Positions 37,397 to 45,566 of a stretch of 64,000 nt of DNA are shown here, one piece after another. A model generated the notes under the pieces. The model did not search any database. It saw only the letters and a list, made by a program, of their open reading frames with translations, and was not told the origin of the DNA. Positions within the stretch are counted from its first letter, which is position 1; each line of letters begins with the position of its first letter. Source of the DNA: Alteromonas sp. CI.11.F.A3 (GTDB lineage Bacteria > Pseudomonadota > Gammaproteobacteria > Enterobacterales > Alteromonadaceae); assembly GCF_032925565.1 (NCBI RefSeq), contig NZ_CP136708.1:992001-1056000 (forward strand). Reading direction: 5' to 3'. The position numbers and the translations under genes are program-made.

Positions 37397-38367
37397 TTAA
37401 CGGCAATTCCCCATGGGTAACGTCCCACCTTAATCGTCTTTTCAACATCGAATGTTTCAGTATTGATAACCGATACGTCGCCGCTTACCCCGTTTGTGGT
37501 GAGCAATAATGACTGGTCTTGGTTAAACGCTAATTGCCACACGCGTCTACCTACCACTATGTATTTTTCTATTTCAAATGTGTTGGTATTCACCACAGCA
37601 ATGCGGTTTGCAGGGCCAAGGGCCACAAACGCGTAGGGGGAGTCTCGCATCAACAATATCCCTACGGGTTGTATTTTGTCGCGGTATACGCCCTTAACTG
37701 CAAAAGACAAGGTATGCGCTTTTTGTTTGGTTTGAGTATCAAATATGGCGACTGTGCCGCCGATTTCGGAGCTTACCCAAAGATACTTATCGTCGGCGGT
37801 GAAGTGGGCGTCACGTGGGCGAGCATCCACTAAGCTATTGGCAATGTTCTCGTGGGTGTTGGTGTCTATCCAGTGCACCATGTTGGTGGTTTCTGAGGTA
37901 ACCACCATCATGTGGCCGTCATGGCTTACCGCTAACCCTTCTGGTTCAACCCCTACATCTATTTGTGCAATTACTTGGCTGGTGGGAATATCAATAACGG
38001 TGAGCAGGGCATCATCTTCATTAGCGGTGTAAATGGTAGTGCCATTGGGATGAAGGGCAATGGTTTCAGGATCTTCACCTGACGGTAAGTCGCCCACAAT
38101 AGTATGGGTGTCTAAATCAATAATTTGAATGCGATCTGAATCCGAGGCGCAAATATAAGCACGAGATTGATCAGCACTTAATATAAATCCCCTTGGCCGC
38201 TCGCCAATGTCTAATGTATCAGTCACTTCAAATGTATTCATATCAATGACTGATAGGGTATTGTCCTTTTCATTGGTCACATAGGCCTGTGGCATAGCGT
38301 TTACACTCAGGCTAGAGGCCAACAAGCCTAATAACAAAATGCGAGTGCCTGAAAAGCGAATTTTCAT
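37387..38367 (-). CDS. PQQ-associated YVTN beta-propeller protein
   Basis: The 326-residue exported protein has a signal peptide ending SVNAMPQ. It contains about seven repeats of roughly 42 residues with the YVTN pattern, for example AYVTNEKDNTLSVIDMNTFEV and its echo GDVSVINTETFDVEKTIKVG. It should fold as a seven-bladed propeller in the periplasm. It overlaps the binding-protein gene by four bases and the ATPase gene by ten, so it is part of the transporter operon. Such propellers accompany quinoprotein dehydrogenase systems, but their partner and ligand are unknown. Confidence 0.9.
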   Translation of the reverse strand: MKIRFSGTRILLLGLLASSLSVNAMPQAYVTNEKDNTLSVIDMNTFEVTDTLDIGERPRGFILSADQSRAYICASDSDRIQIIDLDTHTIVGDLPSGEDPETIALHPNGTTIYTANEDDALLTVIDIPTSQVIAQIDVGVEPEGLAVSHDGHMMVVTSETTNMVHWIDTNTHENIANSLVDARPRDAHFTADDKYLWVSSEIGGTVAIFDTQTKQKAHTLSFAVKGVYRDKIQPVGILLMRDSPYAFVALGPANRIAVVNTNTFEIEKYIVVGRRVWQLAFNQDQSLLLTTNGVSGDVSVINTETFDVEKTIKVGRYPWGIAVKWK

Positions 38368-39629
38368 AAGGTGTCCTTACAAGTGTTAGTGGTGTCACCT
38401 AAGGTGTCTAGTTCATCGCGCTGGTGTAAAAAACCTGGGAGAGGGGCGTGTATTACCAGGGCGTCTTCATGTGCTAACGCAATAGGTTGACGAAGTTGGC
38501 GCGTGCTTTCACGAAAGGTGAGCTGTCTTCCTTTATAGGCGGCAACACTTAGTTGTTCACCAATGAGTGCGTTAAATAATTGAGTTCCTGTAACAGAGCC
38601 GTTGTTTTCAGAATCACTACTTTCACTTCGCTGCAAAGCAGTCGATATAGCAATAATGGCGGCATAAGCAGCAAAGTCTACTTCATTCATGGTGCGTGAG
38701 AACTTGTCTTTAAAGCGATTTTGAAGCTGCCTTGCTCCCCACTGCTCATGGGTAAAATGCCACCCTAAAGGTTTAAGACCTGCTGAGCCCATAATGGGCA
38801 CAATAAGGTGGGTATTAAACGGCAAACTGTAGGCATATTGGCGCTGGGTATCGGCAGCAAAAATAGCGTCGTAAGGTTTCTTAGTTCGAGTGAAAAGGGG
38901 AATTTCAGAAAAAGCAGAGCGCCGTAAGTCGAAGCTTGCCTGCCAAGTTTTCGCTTCAACAATGTTTAACTTAAATTTCTTCGCGGTACGTAAAAACGCG
39001 TCTAAGTAAGCCTTGTCACTTTCATGAGCGCCGCGCAAGGTAAGCACAGAGCCCAAACGCTTAACTCTAAGCCACTGACCAAGCGCATCGGCTTTCATTT
39101 GGTAGCTAGGGTAGGTGTGTAATACGTTAAGCTCGCAGTGCATGTGGCGAAATGCATCCTTACCACTGGCTACATTCATAACCAATGCGCTGGGGTTAAT
39201 CGATGCCACTGAACGGACGGCTTCTTGATATTGCGCATCTGGGCTATCGATAAGCACCACGGGGGCATGGGTAATAGCGTCGATAGCAGCTGAATCTAAA
39301 GCGTTTATGTAGGCAAGCGTCAACGCGTAGCCTAAAAACTTTCCCGTAATATTGGCATCTTCAATACCAATTTCGGCACCTGCAATTCCTTCGTCAGTAG
39401 GGCTAATTAAATACGAGGGCGTGCCCGCGGGCGGAGTGCGTCTCAGATTAAGGTAAACCATGTTCGTAGTGTTAGGTTGAGCTTCAGCTTGCCCTTTAAA
39501 TTTGGTTCCAGACTTGTTTGGGGATTGGGCATGCAAGGCTGATACGCTTAGCAGTAGGGTTGATATCCCTATCCATACTTTTGCTTTTTTCATAAACCAG
39601 CGAAGGGCTCTATTCACACTTCTATTCAC
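38364..39629 (-). CDS. Periplasmic binding protein of the PQQ-associated ABC system
   Basis: The 421-residue product has a signal peptide (about 10-35, ending SALHAQ). It has a type I periplasmic-binding fold resembling branched-chain amino-acid receptors, with segments such as GAEIGIEDANITGKFLG and GSVLTLRGAHESDKAYL. It is the first gene of the minus-strand operon with the propeller, ATPase, permease and M17 peptidase. One island palindrome lies 74 bases upstream, in the shared region with the divergent MoxJ-like gene. The ligand is unknown; pairing a binding protein with an ABC-2 exporter is unusual and characteristic of this gene set. Confidence 0.87.
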   Translation of the reverse strand: MNRSVNRALRWFMKKAKVWIGISTLLLSVSALHAQSPNKSGTKFKGQAEAQPNTTNMVYLNLRRTPPAGTPSYLISPTDEGIAGAEIGIEDANITGKFLGYALTLAYINALDSAAIDAITHAPVVLIDSPDAQYQEAVRSVASINPSALVMNVASGKDAFRHMHCELNVLHTYPSYQMKADALGQWLRVKRLGSVLTLRGAHESDKAYLDAFLRTAKKFKLNIVEAKTWQASFDLRRSAFSEIPLFTRTKKPYDAIFAADTQRQYAYSLPFNTHLIVPIMGSAGLKPLGWHFTHEQWGARQLQNRFKDKFSRTMNEVDFAAYAAIIAISTALQRSESSDSENNGSVTGTQLFNALIGEQLSVAAYKGRQLTFRESTRQLRQPIALAHEDALVIHAPLPGFLHQRDELDTLGDTTNTCKDTL

Positions 39630-39702
39630 ACTTCTTTTTTGAAAGTGCGCCTTTTGTCAGTCGCGATACAAAAAGGGTATATGGCATTATTCCCGAATAA
39701 CA

Positions 39703-39718
39703 TCCTCCTAAAGGATGA
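39703..39718. promoter_or_regulatory. Palindromic operator copy in the divergent promoter region
   Basis: TCCTCCTAAAGGATGA, also readable as CATCCT...AGGATG, lies between the divergent ABC operon (start 39629) and the MoxJ-like gene (start 39802). It is 74 and 84 bases from the two start codons. One site could activate both directions. Confidence 0.68.
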
Positions 39719-39801
39719 ATGCTATGGCGCTAAAGTAGCATTCGGGAATACCCGCCTGCGCATTAGTATAAAAAGCACCTAGCGTAAACAGAGTTCTTCA
39801 A

Positions 39802-40686
39802 GTGGCAGGTTTTCGAATTACCTTATTTTTTCCTTTAGTTTTACTTTGCTGGTGGAGTGCGAACGTCTCTGCTCGGTCTTTTGATGACATTGTCGAAAGT
39901 AAGTACATCAATATCGCGGTTTATAACGATTACCCTCCTTATTCATATTTAGACGCTGACACCGCTAGGGGAATAGATGTCGATATTGCTAAAGAAATTG
40001 CAGCAAAGCTTAGTGTGAAGCTTATCTTGACGTGGATGACGCCAGGGGAGACGACTGAAGATGATTTTCGCAATTACCTGTGGAAGGGCCATATCATTCA
40101 CAAAGTAAAAGCTGACTTGATGATGCGTGCTCCTTACGATCGTTCATTTTCCCAAAAGCGAGACGATATAGGCTTGTTGGCCAATGAGTTAGTTCATATG
40201 TTTGCGCCCTACCATCAAGAAAGCTGGCAGATAATTCACAACACTGAGCAATTGCCAGAGGTAGAGACCATGGCGATGTTTCAATATCACAAGATTGGCG
40301 CTGAAATTGACAGTATTCCTCATTTTTACCTCACCTCTGCCTTTGGCGGAAGGTTAAGAAAGAACACTACGCAGTATGCCAGTAACGAACTCGCCATTGA
40401 TGCCATGAAAAAAGGGGATGTTGATGCGGTAATGGGGCTTCGAACGCAAATCAGTTATTTGTCTCAATTTCTTGATAACGCAAAATTTCAGCTTGCTAGT
40501 AATGCGTTTCCTCTTATAGGAAAGCAGAAGTGGGACCTAGGTATAGCCGCGAAAAACGACTACCGAACGCTGGCTTACGAGGTCGGTGATGTGATCACCG
40601 AGATGGTTCAAACCGGCAAGATGGCAGATATATTTAGTCAGTATCATGCCACCTACGAAGTGCCCGATTATTATGCGGGTGAGTAA
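39802..40686 (+). CDS. MoxJ/XoxJ-like quinoprotein-associated periplasmic binding protein
   Basis: The GTG start gives 294 residues with a signal peptide ending SARSF and a type II (SBP_bac_3) solute-binding fold. This begins INIAVYNDYPPYSYLDADTARG and VDIAKEIAAKL. Proteins of this type are encoded beside methanol and ethanol quinoprotein dehydrogenases (MoxJ/XoxJ), where they are thought to help assemble or activate the dehydrogenase rather than feed a transporter. It sits immediately upstream of the dehydrogenase gene, consistent with that role. Specific partner binding cannot be read from the sequence. Confidence 0.88.
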   Translation: MAGFRITLFFPLVLLCWWSANVSARSFDDIVESKYINIAVYNDYPPYSYLDADTARGIDVDIAKEIAAKLSVKLILTWMTPGETTEDDFRNYLWKGHIIHKVKADLMMRAPYDRSFSQKRDDIGLLANELVHMFAPYHQESWQIIHNTEQLPEVETMAMFQYHKIGAEIDSIPHFYLTSAFGGRLRKNTTQYASNELAIDAMKKGDVDAVMGLRTQISYLSQFLDNAKFQLASNAFPLIGKQKWDLGIAAKNDYRTLAYEVGDVITEMVQTGKMADIFSQYHATYEVPDYYAGE

Positions 40687-40747
40687 TGTCGTTGAGCAAT
40701 GCGATTGAACTAAAAACCCGCCCTTGCTAGGCACTCTTCCTGTTAAT

Positions 40748-40767
40748 TCCTCCTACTAAAGGAGGGG
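40748..40767 (+). promoter_or_regulatory. Palindromic operator copy upstream of the alcohol dehydrogenase
   Basis: CCTCCT and AGGAGG flank ACTAA, so the arms are perfect but the spacer is five bases instead of two. It lies 111 bases before the quinoprotein dehydrogenase start. The altered spacing may change affinity or mark a second regulator. Confidence 0.65.
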
Positions 40768-40878
40768 ACAAATCACTCAGCCGTTCCATAGGCACGGCCG
40801 TTATGCACCGCTATTCTAATTCTATCGAATAGTCCGCACGTCAGACTCATTCATGGCCAATACGCATTAGGAAACGTT

Positions 40879-42666
40879 ATGAATAAACAACTACCACTAA
40901 AAAGAATTGCCTTAGCTTTATTGGTTTGTGCCGGTGCCGTTTTACCTGCCCAAGCTAACGTGACCGATAACGACATACAAAACGATCAAGCCACTACTGA
41001 CGATATCGTATCCTATGGCATGGGGCTACGGGCACAGCGATACAGCCCATTGTCTGCGATTAATAAAGACACCATTGAAGAAATTCGACCAGTCTGGGCA
41101 TTTTCACTAGGCGGCGAAAAGCAGCGGGGCCAAGAGTCTCAGCCTATGGTGAAAGACGGTGTTATGTATGTCACAGGTTCTTACTCTCGTGTCTGGGCTA
41201 TTGATGCTATGACTGGCGAAGAGCTATGGCAGTACGAAGCCCGTTTACCCGATGGCATAATGCCTTGTTGTGATGTTATTAATCGTGGCGTTGCCTTGTA
41301 CGACAACTTAGTTATATTCGGCACACTAGATGCCAAACTGGTAGCCCTTGATAAAGACACAGGCAAAACCGTTTGGAAGAAAAAAGTAGAAGACTATAAG
41401 GCTGGTTATTCTATTACTGCTGCGCCTATTATTATTGATGGCATGGTGATCACGGGGAACTCAGGTGGTGAGTTCGGTGTGGTAGGAAAGGTATACGCCT
41501 TTGACGCTAAAACCGGCAAACAAATTTGGGTTAGACCTACCGTTGAAGGCCACATGGGATATATGTGGAAAGACGGTAAAAAAACCGAGAATGGTATTTC
41601 TGGCGGCGGAGCGGGTAAAACCTGGCCTGCAGATTTATGGAAAACCGGCGGCGCTGCAACCTGGCTCGGCGGCACATATGATGCTGATACCGGGCTGTTA
41701 TTTTTTGGTACAGGTAACCCATCACCTTGGAACTCTCACCTTCGCCCAGGTGATAACTACTTCTCATCATCTCGTTTAGCAATTAACCCTAAAACGGGAA
41801 AAATTGTGTGGCACTTTCAAACTACGCCTCACGATGGCTGGGATTTTGATGGTGTAAACGAGCTTATATCCTTTGATTACGAAGATGCTGGTAAAACAGT
41901 GAAAGCTGCTGCAACAGCGGATAGAAATGGTTTCTTTTATGTATTGAACCGTGAGGATGGAGATTTCATCCGAGGCTTCCCGTTTGTAGATAAATTAACA
42001 TGGGCTAAAGGTTTAGATGAAAATGGACGTCCTCTTTACATTGACGATGTTCGCCCAGGTAACCCTTCATTATCTGACGACGGAAAGAAAGGCGCACAGG
42101 TTGTTGCTCGCCCTGCTTTCTTAGGTGGTAAGAATTGGATGCCGATGGCGTATTCACCTGATACAGGTTTGTTTTACGTACCTTCCAATGAATGGGAAAT
42201 GGATATCTGGAACGAGACTACTTCATATAAGAAAGGGGCGGCTTACCTAGGCGCTGGCTTTACCATCAAATCGGTTAATGAAGATTATATTGGTGTGCTT
42301 CGCGCCATTGACCCGAAAACTGGGAAAGAAGTGTGGCGTTATAACAACTTCGCGCCACTATGGGGTGGGGTAATGACCACGGGCGGCGGGTTAGTCTGGA
42401 CCGGTAACCCAGAAGGCTACTTAATGGCCTTTGACGATAAAACTGGCGAGATGGTTTATAAGTTCCAAACAGGTTCAGGCATTGTAGGCTCACCTGTAAC
42501 GTGGGAGATGGAAGGCGAGCAATATGTGTCTGTCTTATCCGGCTGGGGCGGCGCAGTACCTTTATGGGGCGGTGAAGTCGCTAAGCGGGTTAAACACCTG
42601 AACCAAGGTGGAACGGTATGGACATTCAAATTACCTAAACGTTATGAGCAGGTCGCCAAAAACTAA
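40879..42666 (+). CDS. PQQ-dependent alcohol dehydrogenase, lanthanide-type active site
   Basis: The 595-residue periplasmic quinoprotein oxidises alcohols to aldehydes with PQQ. It has a signal peptide ending PAQAN and the vicinal disulfide Cys130-Cys131. Eight propeller blades carry W motifs such as [13 protein letters not shown]. It lacks a fused cytochrome domain, so it is a type I enzyme. Metal ligands by family position are Glu198 (GGEFG), Asn280 (GTGNPSPW) and the catalytic Asp322 in GWDFDGVNE. Asp324, two residues on, is the signature of lanthanide-dependent XoxF/ExaF/PedH enzymes; calcium enzymes have Ala or Ser there. Substrate range (methanol, ethanol or larger) is open. The neighbours supply aldehyde oxidation and cytochrome c. 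Confidence 0.93.
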   Translation: MNKQLPLKRIALALLVCAGAVLPAQANVTDNDIQNDQATTDDIVSYGMGLRAQRYSPLSAINKDTIEEIRPVWAFSLGGEKQRGQESQPMVKDGVMYVTGSYSRVWAIDAMTGEELWQYEARLPDGIMPCCDVINRGVALYDNLVIFGTLDAKLVALDKDTGKTVWKKKVEDYKAGYSITAAPIIIDGMVITGNSGGEFGVVGKVYAFDAKTGKQIWVRPTVEGHMGYMWKDGKKTENGISGGGAGKTWPADLWKTGGAATWLGGTYDADTGLLFFGTGNPSPWNSHLRPGDNYFSSSRLAINPKTGKIVWHFQTTPHDGWDFDGVNELISFDYEDAGKTVKAAATADRNGFFYVLNREDGDFIRGFPFVDKLTWAKGLDENGRPLYIDDVRPGNPSLSDDGKKGAQVVARPAFLGGKNWMPMAYSPDTGLFYVPSNEWEMDIWNETTSYKKGAAYLGAGFTIKSVNEDYIGVLRAIDPKTGKEVWRYNNFAPLWGGVMTTGGGLVWTGNPEGYLMAFDDKTGEMVYKFQTGSGIVGSPVTWEMEGEQYVSVLSGWGGAVPLWGGEVAKRVKHLNQGGTVWTFKLPKRYEQVAKN

Positions 42667-42687
42667 TAGTTCATAAATACAATTGAG

Positions 42688-42718
42688 GCCGGTACTGTCA
42701 AAGGTATCGGCTTTTTTT
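42688..42718 (+). terminator. Terminator after the alcohol dehydrogenase
   Basis: GCCGGTAC pairs with GGTATCGGC, allowing a G-T pair, and is followed by seven T. The cytochrome gene downstream has its own palindrome and -10 element, so the two are separate units. Confidence 0.85.
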
Positions 42719-42737
42719 ATATCCGAAATAGCCTTTA

Positions 42738-42753
42738 TCCTCCCAAAGGAGGA
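42738..42753 (+). promoter_or_regulatory. Palindromic operator copy upstream of the cytochrome c gene
   Basis: TCCTCCCAAAGGAGGA differs from the common form at one base. It is followed 44 bases later by a perfect TATAAT at 42798-42803, and the cytochrome gene starts at 42833. This copy shows the clearest activator-to-promoter geometry. Confidence 0.7.
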
Positions 42754-42832
42754 GCCTTTCAAAACCAAAGTAGAGTTACCCAAATTATCACATTAAGTAT
42801 AATTTTTTCATCAGCTTTTTGAGGATGTACGA

Positions 42833-43333
42833 ATGATGAAAGTAAAAGTATCTCTTTTAATTACAACGCTTTTTCTAGCCTTAACGGCGCACAAGTTAGC
42901 AGCACATGGCAACGTGACGCCACAAGGCGCCGACAGCTCTGAAATGCAAAAAATTACCAACGGTGATGAGTCTGAAGACGGCTGGGTGTTTGAAAATCCA
43001 TATCGTAATTTAGATGCAGAGACACACAAAAAAGTGTACGAATTTGGTGAGTCAGCCTATTCCAATAACTGCGCTGTTTGTCATGGTCTGCATGCGCAGT
43101 CAGGTGGCATAAACCCCGATTTGCGTTTGCTCGACCCAGAAAGTATGGAAGACGATGAATGGTACGTGGAGCGCCTTCGTTTTGGTTCATCAAAAGGCAT
43201 GCCTGCTTTAGGGGGGATACCTGAAGGTCAATCAGAGCCTATTTTAGATCAAGAGACATTATGGGCCATTAAAACCTATGTAGAAGCACGCAGAATAGTA
43301 GCAATTGAAGAAGGCGAGATTGAAGTAGATTAA
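42833..43333 (+). CDS. Periplasmic cytochrome c, partner of the quinoprotein dehydrogenase
   Basis: The 166-residue protein has a signal peptide (about 1-24, ending KLAAH). It has one heme c site CAVCH (Cys80, Cys83, His84) and a likely axial Met123 in KGMPALGG. It is acidic, particularly at the ends (IEEGEIEVD), as seen in cytochromes that accept electrons from quinoprotein dehydrogenases (the XoxG/ExaB role). It lies downstream of the dehydrogenase with its own palindrome and terminator, so it can be expressed independently. Confidence 0.92.
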   Translation: MMKVKVSLLITTLFLALTAHKLAAHGNVTPQGADSSEMQKITNGDESEDGWVFENPYRNLDAETHKKVYEFGESAYSNNCAVCHGLHAQSGGINPDLRLLDPESMEDDEWYVERLRFGSSKGMPALGGIPEGQSEPILDQETLWAIKTYVEARRIVAIEEGEIEVD

Positions 43334-43352
43334 ATGCATTCCCGTTTTGTCG

Positions 43353-43383
43353 GCCGGGTCGAGAAATCGCCCGGCTTTTTTTG
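43353..43383 (+). terminator. Terminator after the cytochrome c gene
   Basis: GCCGGG and CCCGGC form a GC-rich stem followed by eight T. It closes the alcohol-oxidation island. Confidence 0.92.
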
Positions 43384-43992
43384 TTTTTAAGATGGCTTCA
43401 CCACAACGCTTACTCTCCTAAAAGCATAAATTTGCAGCATTAAATGACACCAGCTTATTTTAAAATCCAAGCTTATGCCCAGCTCTCTTATCTCTAGGGC
43501 TATCTCTACTAACTATCTTTACTAACTATCACAGCGCTTATTGCTAACCCTTCAAAATTATCCTCACAGTATTTGCTATATGGCTGCCACTAAAACATGT
43601 CGATTAATTGGTTTATTGCTACAGGTGTTAACTTTTGCTCTCAGTATTTTGAGTGGAATTGTTAATATTAAGTTTTGGCGAACCTAGTTTTTCTCATAGT
43701 TTAACCAGTGGTATTTACATGCCACATCAATTTAGCAAAACTTAACTAATGGTTAAGTTTATGAAAATAAAGGTTTTGTAATAAATTAAAGAGTAAATGA
43801 AAATTAATTGTTAAAAAAGTTGTTGACGTTAAAAAATAAAAATGGTCATATGCTCTCAAGTTGAGCATCTGACCGATTTGGTTTTTATCGAAGGTTTTTT
43901 GCTCAAAGCGAACAGAGAATATGGGTGGACAAAGGTTTGCCTAAAATTCCAATAACTTTATAAAACCAAACATAGAAACTTGAGGGTTCACC
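43384..43992 (+). promoter_or_regulatory. Upstream region of the polyol porin with promoter and palindrome
   Basis: No gene is supported in these 609 bases. A sigma-70-like promoter is visible: TTGACG (43823-43828), a 17-base spacer and TCATAT (43846-43851). Overlapping the likely transcription start is ATGCTC-N7-GAGCAT (43850-43868), a candidate repressor site. Upstream there is a 12-base tandem duplication TACTAACTATCT around 43505-43529 and AT-rich sequence with TTAACTAATGGTTAA near 43742. Regulation by a polyol-responsive factor is inferred; no regulator gene lies nearby. Confidence 0.5.
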
Positions 43993-45408
43993 ATGTTAGA
44001 AAATAACCAGCATCAAATAGCAACTTCTCGACCTAATTCTAAAATTGCCGTAGTGAGTGCATTAGCTTCTGCAGTTATGCTTGCAATGGCGCCGTCCGTA
44101 GTGACAGCGCAAGAGTTAAGTGAAGAAAAGCCTATGTATGTTCCGCCAAATGAACCTAATGAGTTTTTAGATGGCCGGGTTCAAGTTAATTTTCTAGCGA
44201 TGCAGAACTACCAAGCTATACAAGCCTCAGAGGGTGCATTTCGCCCTGAAGACGAAACCCAATCAGATGGTTTTGGGCGTTTGCGCGTAAACTTGATGTT
44301 CAAGTTTAAAATTACTGACAACATCACAGCCGATATTGATATTGCTGAAGAGCCGAACGACTTTGGTAATAATGGCGACAGAGACTTCTCGTTCCACCAA
44401 GACTTCGCCGGCATAGAGTTTGATATGTTTGGCCTTACTGGTTATGAAAAAGAGAATTCAAGCCTTATCTTGCGAGTAGGTAACATTGGCGCATCTCCTT
44501 TCCAATTCAAAGGATTCCAAGATGGCGCTGACAACCAAGGTAATGCGTTAATTGGTAATGGTATCAACGACTACGCTACAGCTGAAAACGGCATTCAATT
44601 AAGCTACACCGAAACCTTCGATAGCGGCATTCTTCGTTCATACAACGTGGCGGGCCACATGACCACATCAAGCTTTGGTGAGGCGTTTCAAGATGATCGT
44701 GGGTATAACTACCGCCTACAAGGCACATTAGAATTTAAAGGTGGTTTCAAAGCCGGTTTGAACGTTTTCAAAGCTAATCAAGGCGACCAGCTTGTATTTG
44801 CCGATGGTGTAGCAAGCCTTGATGGCGTTACGACCACCAACTATCGTTTCGGCGATGGTGAAAACTATAACTTTTCTGCTTCTGCATCTAGTGAGCGTGA
44901 TACCCATGTTGGCGCACTGCCAGGCTTGAACCAATCAATCATGCAATTGAACTTAGCTTACCAGCCTTCTGATCAAACGAGTGTTGTTGTCATGTTAGGT
45001 AAGTCTTCTGACGACTACACTTTCGCAGATGCCAACGGTAACGCGGTTGCTGGTATCACCTATTTCGGCACTGATGGCGTGGCAGACCCTACTGGCACTA
45101 CCTTTGATTCAAACCAAGTAATTGAAGGTGACTCGTCGGTGGAGTACTGGGCGCTAGAAGCTCAACAATATATTCTTCCAGAAAAGCTTTACGTGGCAGC
45201 ACGTTACGCAGAATCTGAAAATACCTCTGACCTAATTGAACAAACCGACAATGAAGTCACACGTTTACAAGTATCTGCAGGTTACTGGATAAACAATAGA
45301 ACATTGTGGAAAGTAGAATATGTCAATCAAGACGAAGGCGTTAACTCAGGTGGCCAAATAGGCACAGGGTTTGACGGCATCACCTCTGAGATTTCAGTTA
45401 AGTTCTAA
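43993..45408 (+). CDS. Outer-membrane porin-like protein of the polyol locus
   Basis: The 471-residue protein has a long signal region (Ala-rich helix about 20-38, ending VVTAQE). A beta-barrel follows with alternating strands such as GRLRVNLMFKFKITDN and ending GITSEISVKF, an aromatic terminal strand. It is larger than classical trimeric porins and has no plug domain. It is followed by a terminator hairpin and then an ABC polyol importer, so it likely lets the same substrate through the outer membrane. The substrate is inferred from the neighbours. Confidence 0.78.
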   Translation: MLENNQHQIATSRPNSKIAVVSALASAVMLAMAPSVVTAQELSEEKPMYVPPNEPNEFLDGRVQVNFLAMQNYQAIQASEGAFRPEDETQSDGFGRLRVNLMFKFKITDNITADIDIAEEPNDFGNNGDRDFSFHQDFAGIEFDMFGLTGYEKENSSLILRVGNIGASPFQFKGFQDGADNQGNALIGNGINDYATAENGIQLSYTETFDSGILRSYNVAGHMTTSSFGEAFQDDRGYNYRLQGTLEFKGGFKAGLNVFKANQGDQLVFADGVASLDGVTTTNYRFGDGENYNFSASASSERDTHVGALPGLNQSIMQLNLAYQPSDQTSVVVMLGKSSDDYTFADANGNAVAGITYFGTDGVADPTGTTFDSNQVIEGDSSVEYWALEAQQYILPEKLYVAARYAESENTSDLIEQTDNEVTRLQVSAGYWINNRTLWKVEYVNQDEGVNSGGQIGTGFDGITSEISVKF

Positions 45409-45424
45409 TCAGTTTACGAACCAC

Positions 45425-45460
45425 AGAGCGAGTGGCAGGTCCTTAGCGACTCGCTCTTTT
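45425..45460 (+). terminator. Hairpin terminator between porin and binding-protein genes
   Basis: AGAGCGAGT pairs with ACTCGCTCT, followed by TTTT, 17 bases after the porin stop codon. Confidence 0.82.
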
Positions 45461-45491
45461 AAACCAACCAAAACATTAAGTAGTGAAAGCA

Positions 45492-45538
45492 GTATGACTT
45501 TCGTCCCCAGCTGAATATAGGGGAGGGGAAAGTCATAC
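45492..45538 (+). promoter_or_regulatory. Leader hairpin before the binding-protein gene
   Basis: GTATGACTTTC and GAAAGTCATAC form a perfect 11-base stem. The loop contains CCCC and GGGG segments that may also pair. It lies 28 bases before the start codon. It probably stabilises the 5' end of the abundant binding-protein transcript, or controls access to the ribosome-binding site. Confidence 0.5.
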
Positions 45539-45566
45539 CCTTCAAAACCTAAAGGGGAAGAACCCG

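Noticed and set aside
43505..43529. Tandem duplication of TACTAACTATCT
   Set aside because: Only two copies in AT-rich intergenic DNA; no functional signal could be tied to it.
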